From assembly GCA_963969395.1 (NCBI GenBank), contig OZ017795.1:13702001-13766000 (forward strand): DNA of 64,000 nucleotides, in the 5' to 3' direction. Positions within the stretch are counted from its first letter, which is position 1; every line of letters starts with the position of its first letter. The translations under genes and the position numbers were made by a program. Shown here one piece after another: positions 53,158 to 63,606 of the stretch. This DNA is from Pseudoscleropodium purum. Lineage: Eukaryota; Streptophyta; Bryopsida; Hypnales; Brachytheciaceae. The notes beneath the pieces are model-generated. The model had not been told where the DNA came from and ran no database searches. It saw nothing but the letters and a program-made list of their open reading frames with translations.

Positions 53158-55057
53158 AGTCTTATCCAAATCGGAATATAAAATTAATGACTCTTCAGTC
53201 TTTAATAAAAAGGCAAAATATCTAAAGTAACTAGGAAGGTACCAAGAGTAGATTCATGATAATTGATATCTCCAATAACTTCTATTTTGTGCTCTATGTA
53301 TTGAAATTTTTGTCTTTTTTTTGAAAGCTTGAAAATATTCTTGTCTCCATTTTCAAATCTAGCAACATTTCTTTTGATTGTGCAAGATTGTTTACAAGAT
53401 TATTCATTAAGAAATTATAAATTTTTTTGGCTTGTATTCCTAGCATGGAGATCTAATTGAATTGAAAACTAATTGATGTCTTTTGAAGCAAAGAAGAGAG
53501 ACTAAGAGCAAATACATATTGGAATAAGCACAATGAAAGAGCTTATGACTACTAACGGCTATTTGTTTGAAAAGAAGACTTGATTTTCTTCTAACTTGTT
53601 AGGATGTTATAATTCTCTCATGTAAGTGAAACTAATGAAATTCTTTCACTTATATTGGATTTGGGAGACTTTTGTAGCCTAAAGGTCTCCAAGACTAAAT
53701 CTTCACATTTTGATGCCCTCTAGTGAAATTTTCCCATCATATCATATTGAAACAATGTATAAGATATCTTGTCTTAATTACAAATTATAAAGGCATGAAA
53801 TTTAGTAATCAAATTTCAACACCTTGATGTAAACAAATACCTCATTCTTTTTGAGGGTATTGGGAACCATAGTCTAAGGATTTCAAAAGGCAAACATTAC
53901 TAAATGTCACCCCAACATTCAATATTGTATGCAACAATATTGAAGGTTGATGATAGTACTAAAGTGTGATTCTAAAGTTGATGTTTGATGTTGCTACCAA
54001 CCATTGTCCAAAGTGAATACCATTTTCAAACATGTTTGTTGTCTAATCATTGCATATATATTTGGTCAAGTATGTACCAAAATTGGCATGTTTGCTTGGA
54101 AACATGCCAATTTTGTATTTCCCAAATGAAATGTTGCATGTAGCTACAAATGCTACTTGACCCTCCAAATTCTACTAGTCTTATAAGAGTATAGGAGGAA
54201 GTTTGAAAATAGTTTGGGCTTTATGAACCACTCTTGTAGAAGTGTTTAAAACAATGCACATGGGAATATGGGATGTAGAAATGAAAATGACTTTACGTAG
54301 TGACAAACACCATCCCATGTATGTGATTTTAGGCTATCAATTAGGTGACATAGTTCACCATCATGTGTGATTTTTCTCATTATAAAGGCCTAAAGTTGGC
54401 GAGGTTTGCAAAATGACTTTGAAATGTCAAAAAATAGCAAGAAAAATTGCAAAAAACACATATGAGGTTGAACCTTCTTCTACTAAAATGCTTCTCAGTT
54501 ATTCCTATTTTCTTAGATTGATGTAAAAATTTAACCACGCAACTAGACTAATATGTGCAACTTTTCCAAGAAATTTATTGGAAATGGATGTTGTATGAAG
54601 AAGAAACAAGTTGCCAAAGTTCACTATAATCCAAAAATGTGGGGATTTTAACCTTTGAATTGCTCCCAAACATTCAAAACAATATGGATTGACATAAAAA
54701 TAAAATTGCAATAATTAGATTGCAAGGGGAACTTAGCTCGACATTTTTTTTAGAAAACAAACATTGGATGAAGGAGATACAAGCTCCCAAAGTAGCAGTC
54801 ATCAAATATAGTTAGGTGGACTCATATTGAACATGTGAACTTCAATTGACTTACAAAAATTTGTAAATTTTGGATTGATTTGAAAATTTTACCACACAAA
54901 TTAGAAAAAAGAGTGTAAATTTTGCAATAAGTTTTATTGAATTTGGACATTAGATGCAAAAGTTATAGCACTTTGAATTGAGCTTGAAACTATGTGAGGA
55001 AACCCTAGGGTGCTTAGCACTTGCAATAAATTTTGATTTACAATCAGGTTTGAATTG
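53158..55057. other. AT-rich intergenic DNA
   Basis: No gene is recognisable and I see no repeat that I can delimit. Confidence 0.55.
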
Positions 55058-55264
55058 AATGGAACAACCAGCCTATGGTTTGAAATAGAAAAGCCTACAT
55101 CACTAGTATAGGTCGTATAGTGCAATTCAACTAAAAAATTCTGGAAAATTATGTAATTCTTTTAAAATCTATTTCTATGTAAGGGAAAATTTCTGCATTT
55201 AGAAAATCTGCACTCTACGTGTCCATAATTGCTTAAGTGGTTGGAAATGGGTCGGCTCCCTTAA
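55058..55264 (-). mobile_element. Family C TIR element, copy 4, truncated, reversed
   Basis: It ends 'ttggaaatgggtcggctccc', the reverse complement of the family C left end GGGAGCCGACCCATTTC. The 'accataggctggttg' landmark is found at its other limit as 'caaccagcctatggt'. The distal half with the second TIR is missing. This copy keeps the best-preserved TIR. Confidence 0.7.
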
Positions 55265-55390
55265 GCACACACTCGCACACATCCACTCACTCCAAAAAAT
55301 TTGAATTTCTAAAATAAATTTCTAAAATAAATTGGACTTCCGTGAACAAATTTCATTCAAATTACGGTTCACAGGGAATCACAAAAACAT

Positions 55391-55579
55391 GTGGAGCGTG
55401 GTTCTTCAACTACTGTGGCTTGGGGCTGCAGCCCCCGGCGTTGGAATTTAGGCAGCCTGTCAGGCTATCACAACTCCAGTCTCGGAATTTGGAGTTTTGG
55501 CTGCGTGCTGGTGGGAGCGCATTGCTCTAGCGGGTCCATCCCTTTCTTTCAGACACGCCATTTTACTGTGTGCCAGTAG
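55391..55579 (+). pseudogene. Possible protein-kinase fragment (subdomain VIII-IX)
   Basis: A 62-codon frame in GC-richer DNA contains SSLGIWSFGCVLVG and, 5 residues on, GSIPFF. The pattern resembles the kinase helix F motif (D-[IV]-W-S-F-G-C-[IV]-L-x-E) followed by x-G-x-x-P-F, with the invariant Asp replaced by Gly. Upstream residues (VAWGCSPRRW) could be a decayed APE motif. No other kinase subdomain is visible nearby in the same frame. It is either a relic or chance similarity. The broken TKL kinase begins about 850 bp downstream but has its own helix F. Confidence 0.3.
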
Positions 55580-56435
55580 AGATGCTCTCACGTCACTGGA
55601 CTTTGCTTTCTCCTGTCCTTGCCTAACCTTATGTATGTATGACACTTTCATACATGATACCATCAGTTGGCACACATTTTCTGACTCCAGAAGTACGCTT
55701 TGAACAGTGATATCCAAACTGTAATAATGGCAAAAAAAACTCTCCAATAATGGCAGTTGGTAAAATGATCGGACCCGACTGTAAATCGCAGTTGGTTAAT
55801 TTTCGGACCTGACTGTACTGTACTGTAACTACAGTTACCATATTTTCACTTTCTCAAGCAGCTACTGTTCATCGTCGGGGAAGAAGATAAGTGCAACTGA
55901 TGAGATCGACATGTTTGCCTTCACTTGTTCAAAATTGTTTCGCAACTCTTGCTGTCTTGCATGACCTCCAACACATTGGGTCTGGTAACACGTACGATTT
56001 GGGTGAGACTGAGCTTCTTCCAGCTTGAATCACCATCCCTTGGATTGAAATCTGTCGTTGTGCATCGCTCGATCAGTCTGCGCGCGCTAGCTAGATTTGA
56101 ATATCGATCTTAATTTCACGTTCCAGTGTGGGGTTAGCAACACTTCTGTCTGTCTGACTTCTCTCTTTGTGGTGCTTTTTCAGATACTTTAAACGGTCTT
56201 AGCTGAGCATCATACTCTCCCATACATATCTTTGATCCTGTTAATTATCCTTGCAGTACTTGTGCGTCGCGTGGAAGCGGGAGTAGTACGTAGTTGATTC
56301 GTGTGACGATCGAAAAAGGCCGGGGCTCAGGTGACGAGTGGGAACATGCTGGAGAGCAGCTCTGCCTCCATGGATGAGTCCAGCTGCCCCTAGACCGAGG
56401 TCTCTGCATCGAACGCACGGCATGCTTCTCTGAAT
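55580..56435 (+). other. Probable promoter and leader of the kinase pseudogene
   Basis: GC-richer sequence with a possible splice acceptor at 'ttatccttgcag' (ending about 56256). A short ATG frame from about 56346 encodes 15 residues (MLESSSASMDESSCP) before its stop. No domain is seen. Confidence 0.35.
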
Positions 56436-58119
56436 ATGCAGCATCTGGGCTTCTTAAGAAAATATGACCGCTCGATGGTGAGCGTGGGTCGTAAAATTGG
56501 GGAAGGGGGTCAAGGCTGCGTCTACGAAGCCAAGTTCCATCTGCCCTACTCCTTTTCAGCCTTTTCCGGTGGTTGTGAAGAAGTTCAAGCCCCTCGCTGG
56601 GGTTTCGCAGGGTCGTTTTCCTCGTGAGCTGGTTTCTATGAAGAGCTATAATCTTTGCGTACTATACCATATGGAGTTTTCTTCGAGGGGGACTCCTTAT
56701 ATACGATCATGAGGCGGTTTTCTTGTGACTTGCATAGTGTTGTTGACTCTCACACGAGAGCTTTGCGAGATGAAGCGTGTGATACCCATCTTCCTCCCTT
56801 TACAGAAGAAGTTGGAAGATCTATCATTAAACTGCAACTTGCAATGGCCTTGAAATTCCGTCATAAATGTAATATGTATCATGGAGATTTATAGTTTTGG
56901 AATGGTGTGCTATGAAGTTTTAACTGGGATGATTTCATTTTATGGCCATTCACTTTCAGATTATGGTTTAGTGTTGAATGGCGGAAGGCCAAAGCTTCCG
57001 GATCATGTTCCACAATATTGGAGAGACTTGATATTGAAGTGCTAGCATGCAAAATCCACATTCTCGATCCACTTGGATTGACATTATCAAAGTCCTTGAA
57101 CAACATAATGATACCATTTTGATTGGTGATATCAAGAGTTATAATAATGATTTGGTATGCATAGATTGGTTATCATTTGAATCATTCATTCATGAGTCAA
57201 AGCAATTGATTTGAGATCTAATAATACTTCATGAAAGTGATTCCAAGAGCTTCAAAAGTGAATTCATGCCATACTATTCGGCATTCAAGTTTGTTGCCAT
57301 TGCAAAGGAATATGCATCAAAGTTTGAGACTTTGAGGTTGCATTAGGAAAATTATGGACTCAAGAAGTGCCCCTCACAATGAACTTTCAAGACCCCCATA
57401 AATTGCTTTAATTGTACTTTACAATTAATTCACCAAGACAATTCCCCTATCTCTGCTCAAGATGGATGTTCATAATCATCATGGCTTGAAGCATAAAGCT
57501 CCACCACCATTGGTTGAGGCCTCCCTTGCTTCATCATGAGAAGAACTTGTACTACCATTTGGTTAGTATTTAATTTGAAAGGGTGAAGTACTTGGAGGTA
57601 CTCCACTTGACCTTAACAATGCTTTCAACATGAATAAATTTATTATTTCAATAAAGTACCTTCATACCTCCGTACCTCAATAGAATTTTCTTTAATATTT
57701 TTTTGAGTGTACATCACACAAGACATTGATGTTTCAAGTGAAACTATAGTACCAATTTATAGGTAGTTTAGGCAAGTTAATTTAGGCTTACATTACCAAA
57801 ACTTGGGGGCACTTCTTGACTCCATAATTTTCCTAATGACTCATTTCTTGAAAGCCCATTGACATGCAATGTTCAAGAATTCTTTGAAAGAACTGGGCTT
57901 TCTTCTTTGTTGAAACATCAAGTGCATGGAGCTGGTTTTGGCTATTTGACATTTCTCAACCTAATTTTGGACAAGCAATTGGATACGATTGTAGGTGCAT
58001 GGAAAACCATTAGTCAAAGAGAAAGGTTGCAAGGAATGCTAGTAACAATCGCCCTTAAAGTATACCAAGAATTGAGGAAGGTACAATTCACAAGAGAATT
58101 TGAAGTTGGATCATTGTGA
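56436..58119 (+). pseudogene. TKL-type protein kinase pseudogene with C-terminal extension
   Basis: The pieces form one kinase in order but in different frames. From 56436, RKIGEGGQGCVYEAKF is the glycine loop. After a frame change near 56555, PFPVVVKKFKPLAGVSQGRF carries the beta-3 Lys. After another near 56650, GVFFEGDSLYTIMRRFSCDL and PPFTEEVGRSIIKLQLAMAL run to MYHGDL, the HRDL position with Gly for Arg. At about 56880-56892 the DFG motif and activation loop are missing and MEIYSFGMVCYEVLTG (subdomain IX) follows at once, joined across 'tggagattta'. Then GGRPKLPDHVPQYWRDLILKC, a stop, and RSTWIDIIKVLEQHNDTI. An extension follows with IDWLSFESFIHESKQLI, KSFKSEFMPYYSAFKF and, beyond a 488-bp insertion, VQEFFERTGLSSLLKH to the stop at 58119. 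The kinase resembles plant TKL kinases associated with DUF1221-type helical domains, from memory. It is non-functional: two frameshifts, several stops, one internal deletion and an insertion. Confidence 0.8.
57346..57833. mobile_element. TIR element (488 bp) inserted in the kinase pseudogene
   Basis: The left end GGAAAATTATGGACTCAAGA and the right end, which reads GGAAAATTATGGAGTCAAGA on the opposite strand, are nearly perfect inverted repeats. They continue as AGTGCCCC on both sides, about 28 bp in all. TA flanks both ends (57344-57345 and 57834-57835), which suggests Tc1/mariner; PIF/Harbinger is the alternative because the sites read TTA and TAA. The kinase-derived open frame resumes after it. 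Confidence 0.7.
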
Positions 58120-60174
58120 ACCAAGAAACTATTATTTTCCCATACTCTTGTCATGTATTTTTTGTGGTACGAATATGTGGCAACTAGAATGGAACAAGAG
58201 TTTATGATGAAATGTTTAGTACCTACTCATACATGATAGGGAACACATACATCTATGTATTGGCAATGATTACTTATGAACCCATTTTGTTGGGTTTGCA
58301 ATATGGGTTGTACAAAACCAAAGGTTGAATAATATTCTATATCAATCTTTTGGTGAAAGGATTTGTAGGTTTCAACGAGCATGGATAAGCTATACAAGAT
58401 GTAAGGTAGTATCATCCTAAGCTTCTCTTTTGTTAGTCTTCAATCTTAGAGTATATGGTGGAGACGCAATATAGGTTGGATACTATTTCTTTGTGTAATC
58501 ATATATACTCCCTATTGGCGACAACCAATAGTAGTAGTAAAGGTCGATAGATAAGTATCTTCTTTATAGATTAAATTGTTACAATTCAACTTAGATGTTT
58601 CTTGAAGTAGAATTGTTGTACATATGATATAGCTATTTTCATTTGATGATAATAGATTCTCCTTGTTTTCATCGCTTGGAAGATAGTTGAATTATTACTT
58701 TTTTTTTGCATGAAATCATGCCACCAAGAATCCAAGGTTGAAAAATATATCACTTGATTTTCATACAATTTGATACAATTCAGAAATGCCTTATAAAAAA
58801 AGGCCCGGCTGGACATTGCTATAATATTTTGACTTTTTAGAGAAGATTTTTTCAAAGTTTTGCTTTTCTTTTGTATCTTCTTTTGTATTTTGAAGGTTTT
58901 GTTATGGAAGAATGAAACCTATACTGTCCTTTGCGGTGTTTCAAGGTGAGAAAATAGTTCTGGCAAACTCGTAAAGAAACTCAATGTTTCTTATTGCTGT
59001 CGCCAGCGGTTGCACTGCTACTAAGTCTATCTCCTAAACCAGATTGTTTCGTACCGAGTAAGTAGAGTTAAGAAGGGCCATCGGTCTGGGTTCCTGGCTT
59101 CCTGCCATTGCCTGAAACTGTGATTTCTCACTCCTGAGGTCAGTTCCAGAATCATGCTTTGGCAATTTGAATCAGAGCTCTCTTAGAAATCTGCGACCAA
59201 CTGTTTCTCCTGCAACATCGATCAATCGGCTAGATCATGGTAGCTAGTGTTACGGTCAACCCTAAACCTTAACCTTCCATTTCCATCACGTATTTGCGAT
59301 ACAAGCTACACGATTTTGGATCAGCCGGGCGTTTCCAACTTTGACTTCCAGTTCCGAACTTTTCACGGAGTACTATACCAGGCTAATGAAACATTGACCA
59401 TATGTATGCAATTTGCTGACTCGTATAAAGTGCCCAACGGACAATTTGTCAGATGTTTAGCAAGATTGGTGATTCTGCACACTGTTTCTGGATTCGAATT
59501 CGAGTTCTTTCAGGTTCCATGTTCCTTAATGAATGTCTGCAATTTGGGTTTATCATGGTCCAAGCTGAGTGTGTGCCTTCAATTCGTGACTAGAATATTT
59601 CAGAATTATTTTGCAAGGGTCATTGCTGTACAACTAGACATTATCTCCCCTCTCACAGGTCACAATAATGGTACGCACTGTACATATTTCCACTGAATTT
59701 CAACCTCAGAGCGAGTTTTTCATACCACAAACTTCCTGGAATTCGTTCACTAGTATAAGAGAGCCTTGAATGGGGACTTTGAAATTTGTAGAACTCTGTA
59801 TAACTTGTGCAGTACTCGAAAATTGAGCGGACATTGATAGTAAATATCACACCCCAAACCTGTGACAACTTAACTCAAGAAGATCTCGACAGACAGAGTC
59901 TCCAAAACCTTTTTCGCTACTTTGCTTCAACTGATATGTCGTTAAAATGGTAGATTTCCACAAGCTTGGCACTTTCACGTTTAGACTCTGCGGTCTAAAA
60001 TGTGTACTGTCTTGTCTTAGAAATGAATGAAAATATGGGGTATGGAATCTGCCATTTCAATGAAATTTCTCATACTTGCTCACCATACTTGCTTCTCTTG
60101 TAAAAATTGTTGTACTGACGCTAGGCAGGGCTGAGTAGGAGTGAGTTCTTGCCGCACTGATCGAGTGCTGCTGA
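58120..60174 (+). other. Intergenic sequence and probable leader of the B3 gene
   Basis: 58120-58870 is AT-rich with no gene. From about 58900 the GC content rises. A 149-codon frame at 59247-59696 has no recognised motif and a composition unlike the certain exons, so I do not call it. The rest may be promoter and leader of the B3 gene. Confidence 0.45.
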
Positions 60175-61338
60175 ATGGACTGTAGTTCTCCGTGTTCGAG
60201 GGCTTATTTCTACAAGGTCATGACAAAGACGGCGGTCACCCAGTTGGTGTTGGGGCCCTGAGCCTACGCTCTGGTATGATTGCAAGCCATTATTATCATT
60301 CCTGCAGGAGAGTCTGGCGAAACTTTGTTTCGAAGCGGCATAATTAATTATTTTTTTTCGCCTTACATATGATGCTAGACTGTTTCACCTGAGCATCTAC
60401 TAAATACAGTAAGAAAATTTCTGTTCATCAATTTGTCAATATTTCCTTACAATGGTTGAATGAAGCTCCATACTTTGACTCCTACCTTGATGATCAAATG
60501 TTCGAACTGATGCTTTCAATGACTGTTTGAGCAGGGATTTCCAGTGAGTTTTGTAAGAGCGCAAGGCACCAATTTCGGTAAACTCGCCACATTCCAACCA
60601 ACAAACTATGGCCAGGCGTGGCCCATCAAGATCACGGTCACGGAGGACAAACCAGGGAAGTATAAAGTCTTCGCAATTGGGCAGGGCGGGTGGATAGACT
60701 TTGCTACATGTGGACAATGGCATTCAAGTCCGGGACACTTTGGTCTTTGCATTAATGAGGTATTCAATCTTCAGGATCCACATCATCAAAGCTGATCCTG
60801 CTGAGGACCACGAGGAGGAGGATCCTTCGCGTGACCCATCATCATTCCCGTTGCTCTGCAAGCGGTGCCATCGCAAAAGTGGTCCTCGGTTTGTGGTGAA
60901 CGTGTCACCCACAGAAGTCAATTAATTGGTAAGTGAATACCGACATTGTCAAGCTTAAACTTGGATTCTTGAAACTATTAATTGCACATTCACTTGGGAA
61001 GCGACGGAGCTTGTGATTAGTACCTTTATTAGCAAAAATATTCTAAAATTTAGGAATAGGTTGACTGTGTGATGGTTGTTTTTGGCTGTGGCAGGGTGTT
61101 CCAGGAAAATTTTTGTGTTTCAATTCCAAGCCGAGATTTGGAATTGAAAGGTCCGAATGGTGTTGGTATGGTGGTGGAGACAAAGGGGATCTTCTACGAA
61201 CGGCAGCAAGAGCTGGAAGTTCATCTAACTTCCGGGTGGAAAGAATTCTTCGTCGCAAACGATTTGCGAATTGGAGACCTTCTCGAATTTTCTCTCGTAG
61301 GCCCAGATTGTTTCTTGGTAGATGTGCATCGACGGTAA
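60175..61338 (+). pseudogene. REM-like transcription factor with two B3 domains, reading frame broken
   Basis: B3 domains bind DNA; this would be a nuclear transcription factor. Exon 1 (60175-60246) starts MDCSSPCSRAYFYKVMTKTA, the first B3 strand. Exon 2 (60536-60928) continues IPVSFVRAQGTNFGKLATFQ to GQGGWIDFA, then in another frame DNGIQVRDTLVFAL, an acidic EDHEEED linker, and GPRFVVNVSPTEVN, the start of the second domain. Exon 3 (61095-61338) holds NFCVSIPSRDLELKG, HLTSGWKEFFVANDLRIGD and ends VDVHRR. Three faults are visible. Exon 1 ends in phase 0 where exon 2 needs phase 1. The frame shifts by 1 (or 4) extra bases near 60700-60713. A TAA at 60923-60925 precedes the donor; losing one of two tandem AATT copies there would remove the stop and give the phase exon 3 needs. 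Residue conservation is otherwise good, so decay is recent or these are sequence errors. Confidence 0.7.
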
Positions 61339-62640
61339 ACTCTTTCCGGAGTCGATCTATTTTCTGGATAACTTGGCCAACTCTTACGAACACTTTCTTG
61401 CAGTGTACGTTCTTGAATTTCAATTGATGTAATTACCGGAGGCATTCTTGTGATGCCGCTTGCTCTTTTAAATTGAATGTCACTTGGGGCTGGTGCTGGT
61501 GGTCCTCTTGTCCTACGTCCGATTGCAAGCAGACGGCGCTTCTTCCCTTTCTTAATAATTGCCATGCTCTCATGTGCTCCGCTACATACATCGTCTTCCT
61601 CTTTGCTGGCCACTGATTCTTTGGACATGCAGCGGCCCCTTGATTTTCGTCTGCAAGTCAGTTGTCGTGCAATTTTGCATGACTTAATTTGTTGCCCTTC
61701 CCCTGATCCCATAGCCTTCTTCTTCGATAAGTGTTGGGTTTCAAACTTCCTAGAATAGGAATGGTGCGTTCTTCAATTCATGAAGGCTTTTCAATTCTGA
61801 ATGGGGTTGCACAGTCATGGAAGGCTGGATGTGGACAATGAAGCGTTGGATTCCTATCATTCAATCAGTGCTTGTTGCACCGAAGTTGCACAATTCTAAA
61901 CTAGAGCTACCGCTGGCTGAAATACTATAGTAACTGTTCTAGAAGTAGGACGAATAATCATGGTGATCATCGTGTCAGGATTTTATAATCCACCACCTCC
62001 AGGGGTCCTCAAAATCTCTCTGTTGGTGAATCTGGCGTTTGCTTAGTACTCAAAAATTCAGTTCGTCGTGAGATCTTTCAGCATCGATTCATCAAGGACA
62101 GAACCCCACTAGATAATCGAGGTTTCTCAGCCCCATTCTAAAAGTCAATGAAAACTGTTTATGGTAAAGGGCTGATCAGGGCAACTGAAAAAATGTGAGT
62201 TTCAGGAACCAAATTGAATGCTCATGCGCAAAATGGAAACTTAACGAGGTGAGGATTGGAGCTCCAGAGTTTCATCCAAGCATCGTGAATCGCAAATCCT
62301 GCTTCAATCCCAGTGTATCTCAATTTTTTAGCAATTTGCTGCAGTTCGGAGTGTCTGCATGCTTCTTTGATTATTTACAATTCCTCCGCAATTGAATTGG
62401 TTCTTGGTCTCTCTTAAATTCTCAAATCCAGGAGGCTGGGTTTACGGGAAACTGTTCAACGACAGAGTGATAGTACCTACAATTGCATGCTCTACACTTC
62501 AAAAAAAGCAACATTACGAATAAAACGAGCTTAATGACACTCGAGTAGACTAGAATTCTGCTGCACCAGAATGGTTACCATTGATTTGAAAATTCGACAA
62601 TACAATTTGCTTTGCAGAATCAAATTCTCTTAAAGATTTT
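61339..62640. other. Flank of the B3 gene, no further gene recognised
   Basis: GC-moderate sequence. A 163-codon minus-strand frame at 61221-61712 overlaps B3 exon 3 in antisense. Its distal half is basic (IIKKGKKRRL) but has no known domain, and the plus-strand 93-codon frame at 61477-61758 is likewise unidentified. Both are most likely chance. Confidence 0.45.
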
Positions 62641-63250
62641 ACTCTACAACTCTCCTGACTGCTTCAGGTGCGTATACAACAGGAACCCCAACAAGAGATG
62701 AAAGCAGTATACCAAGAGAACAGGCTGCCAAAGCGAGCTCATGAGACAGGTTGGTGACAAAGATCATAGCAGTATCACCCGTGCACATGACAATGGGGCT
62801 ATCGGCTTTGTGAAGTGCCGCTACTCTAAGCGAAAATGAACACAGCTTGTGATTTCTTCAAGCGAGGACATCAAAAAGTTGCAAATGGAGAACATACATG
62901 TGCTGAAATTATGATCAAAACCTCTCCAAAAGATATCAATGGCCTCTGGTGATCCAGGGCTACCATATAAGTATAGACTTGAGACGGAGTTATATGTTGG
63001 ACATAATGCTCAGCAGGAGGACATCACTTTGAACACTATAAGCAAACATTTCAGCTGAAAGCACAGCGAGGCACTCAAAGCACCCCAGCAAACAGAGTAT
63101 ACCATAATGCCAGCGAGAAGCACATGATTTGTCGACTTGATATATCACAGTCTCCACAGGGAGAAGCCAGTAGGATTTGTGATAAGACCGGAATGGCCGT
63201 GTAGGTCTTCCACTTAAGAAACCTTCAAATGACAGCCACTGATACTGCAA
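62640..63250 (-). other. Unidentified minus-strand open stretches
   Basis: On the minus strand a short frame at about 62830-62650 contains KADSPIVMCTGDTAMIFVTN and LSHELALAACSLGI. This faintly resembles the N-terminal region of acyl-activating (AMP-binding) enzymes, where a 'shelA..L...G' pattern follows. A second frame of 86 codons at 63250-62990 has no recognised motif. Neither has a convincing start or splice structure. They may be 3' sequence of the VOC-type gene or decayed exons. Confidence 0.2.
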
Positions 63251-63293
63251 TGCTCTCTAAATATTGGAATAAGGACGCTCTTAATGTAGCTGC

Positions 63294-63606
63294 TCACTCA
63301 GGCTGGTTCGGCTCAAACATGCCTAACAAGTGACCATCCAAGCCTCGCATTGCCGCTACCTGCACACTGCAAGTGGCAATTAGCACCAAAAGACTTTTCT
63401 AACGATCACAAGCCTGGTTCATGAGTAAGAAAGCAGAGCAGCGACCCACCTCGCCCTGAGGAGGGTGCTTGATTGGACCATCAAGCTCTCAACACAGTGC
63501 CGTCTATGTCCGTCACGTTGAACGACAGAAACGGCGAGTAGCCCTTCGACAACTCCACATTGCTGCCAAGCCGAATTCCTCACTCGTTAGCACCACGAGT
63601 AGCACT
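63294..63606 (-). pseudogene. Glyoxalase/VOC-type protein, 3' exons, frame broken
   Basis: Two minus-strand exons are visible. The last (63359-63294) reads VAAMRGLDGHLLGMFEPNQP and stop. It is preceded by an acceptor 'tgtgcag' and, across a 90-bp GT-AG intron, by DGPIKHPPQGE ending at 63450. Upstream in that exon (to about 63606) another frame reads RLGSNVELSKGYSPFLSF and NVTDIDGTVLR. This order (SPFLSF-VTDID-TV, then DGPIK, then DGHLLGMFEP) matches plant glyoxalase/bleomycin-resistance-like (VOC) proteins; the Glu of MFEP is in the metal-ligand position. Between TVLR and LDGP about eight residues usual in the family, as I recall it, are missing and the frame shifts by one. A second frame change lies near 63580. 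N-terminal exons would lie to the right and are not recognisable before the window ends. Confidence 0.55.

Noticed and set aside
59247..59696. 149-codon plus-strand open frame
   Set aside because: It has no recognised domain and a composition unlike the certain exons. It lies in the probable leader or promoter of the B3 gene.
61221..61712. 163-codon minus-strand frame with a basic patch
   Set aside because: It overlaps B3 exon 3 in antisense and has no known domain. The basic patch IIKKGKKRRL alone does not support a gene.
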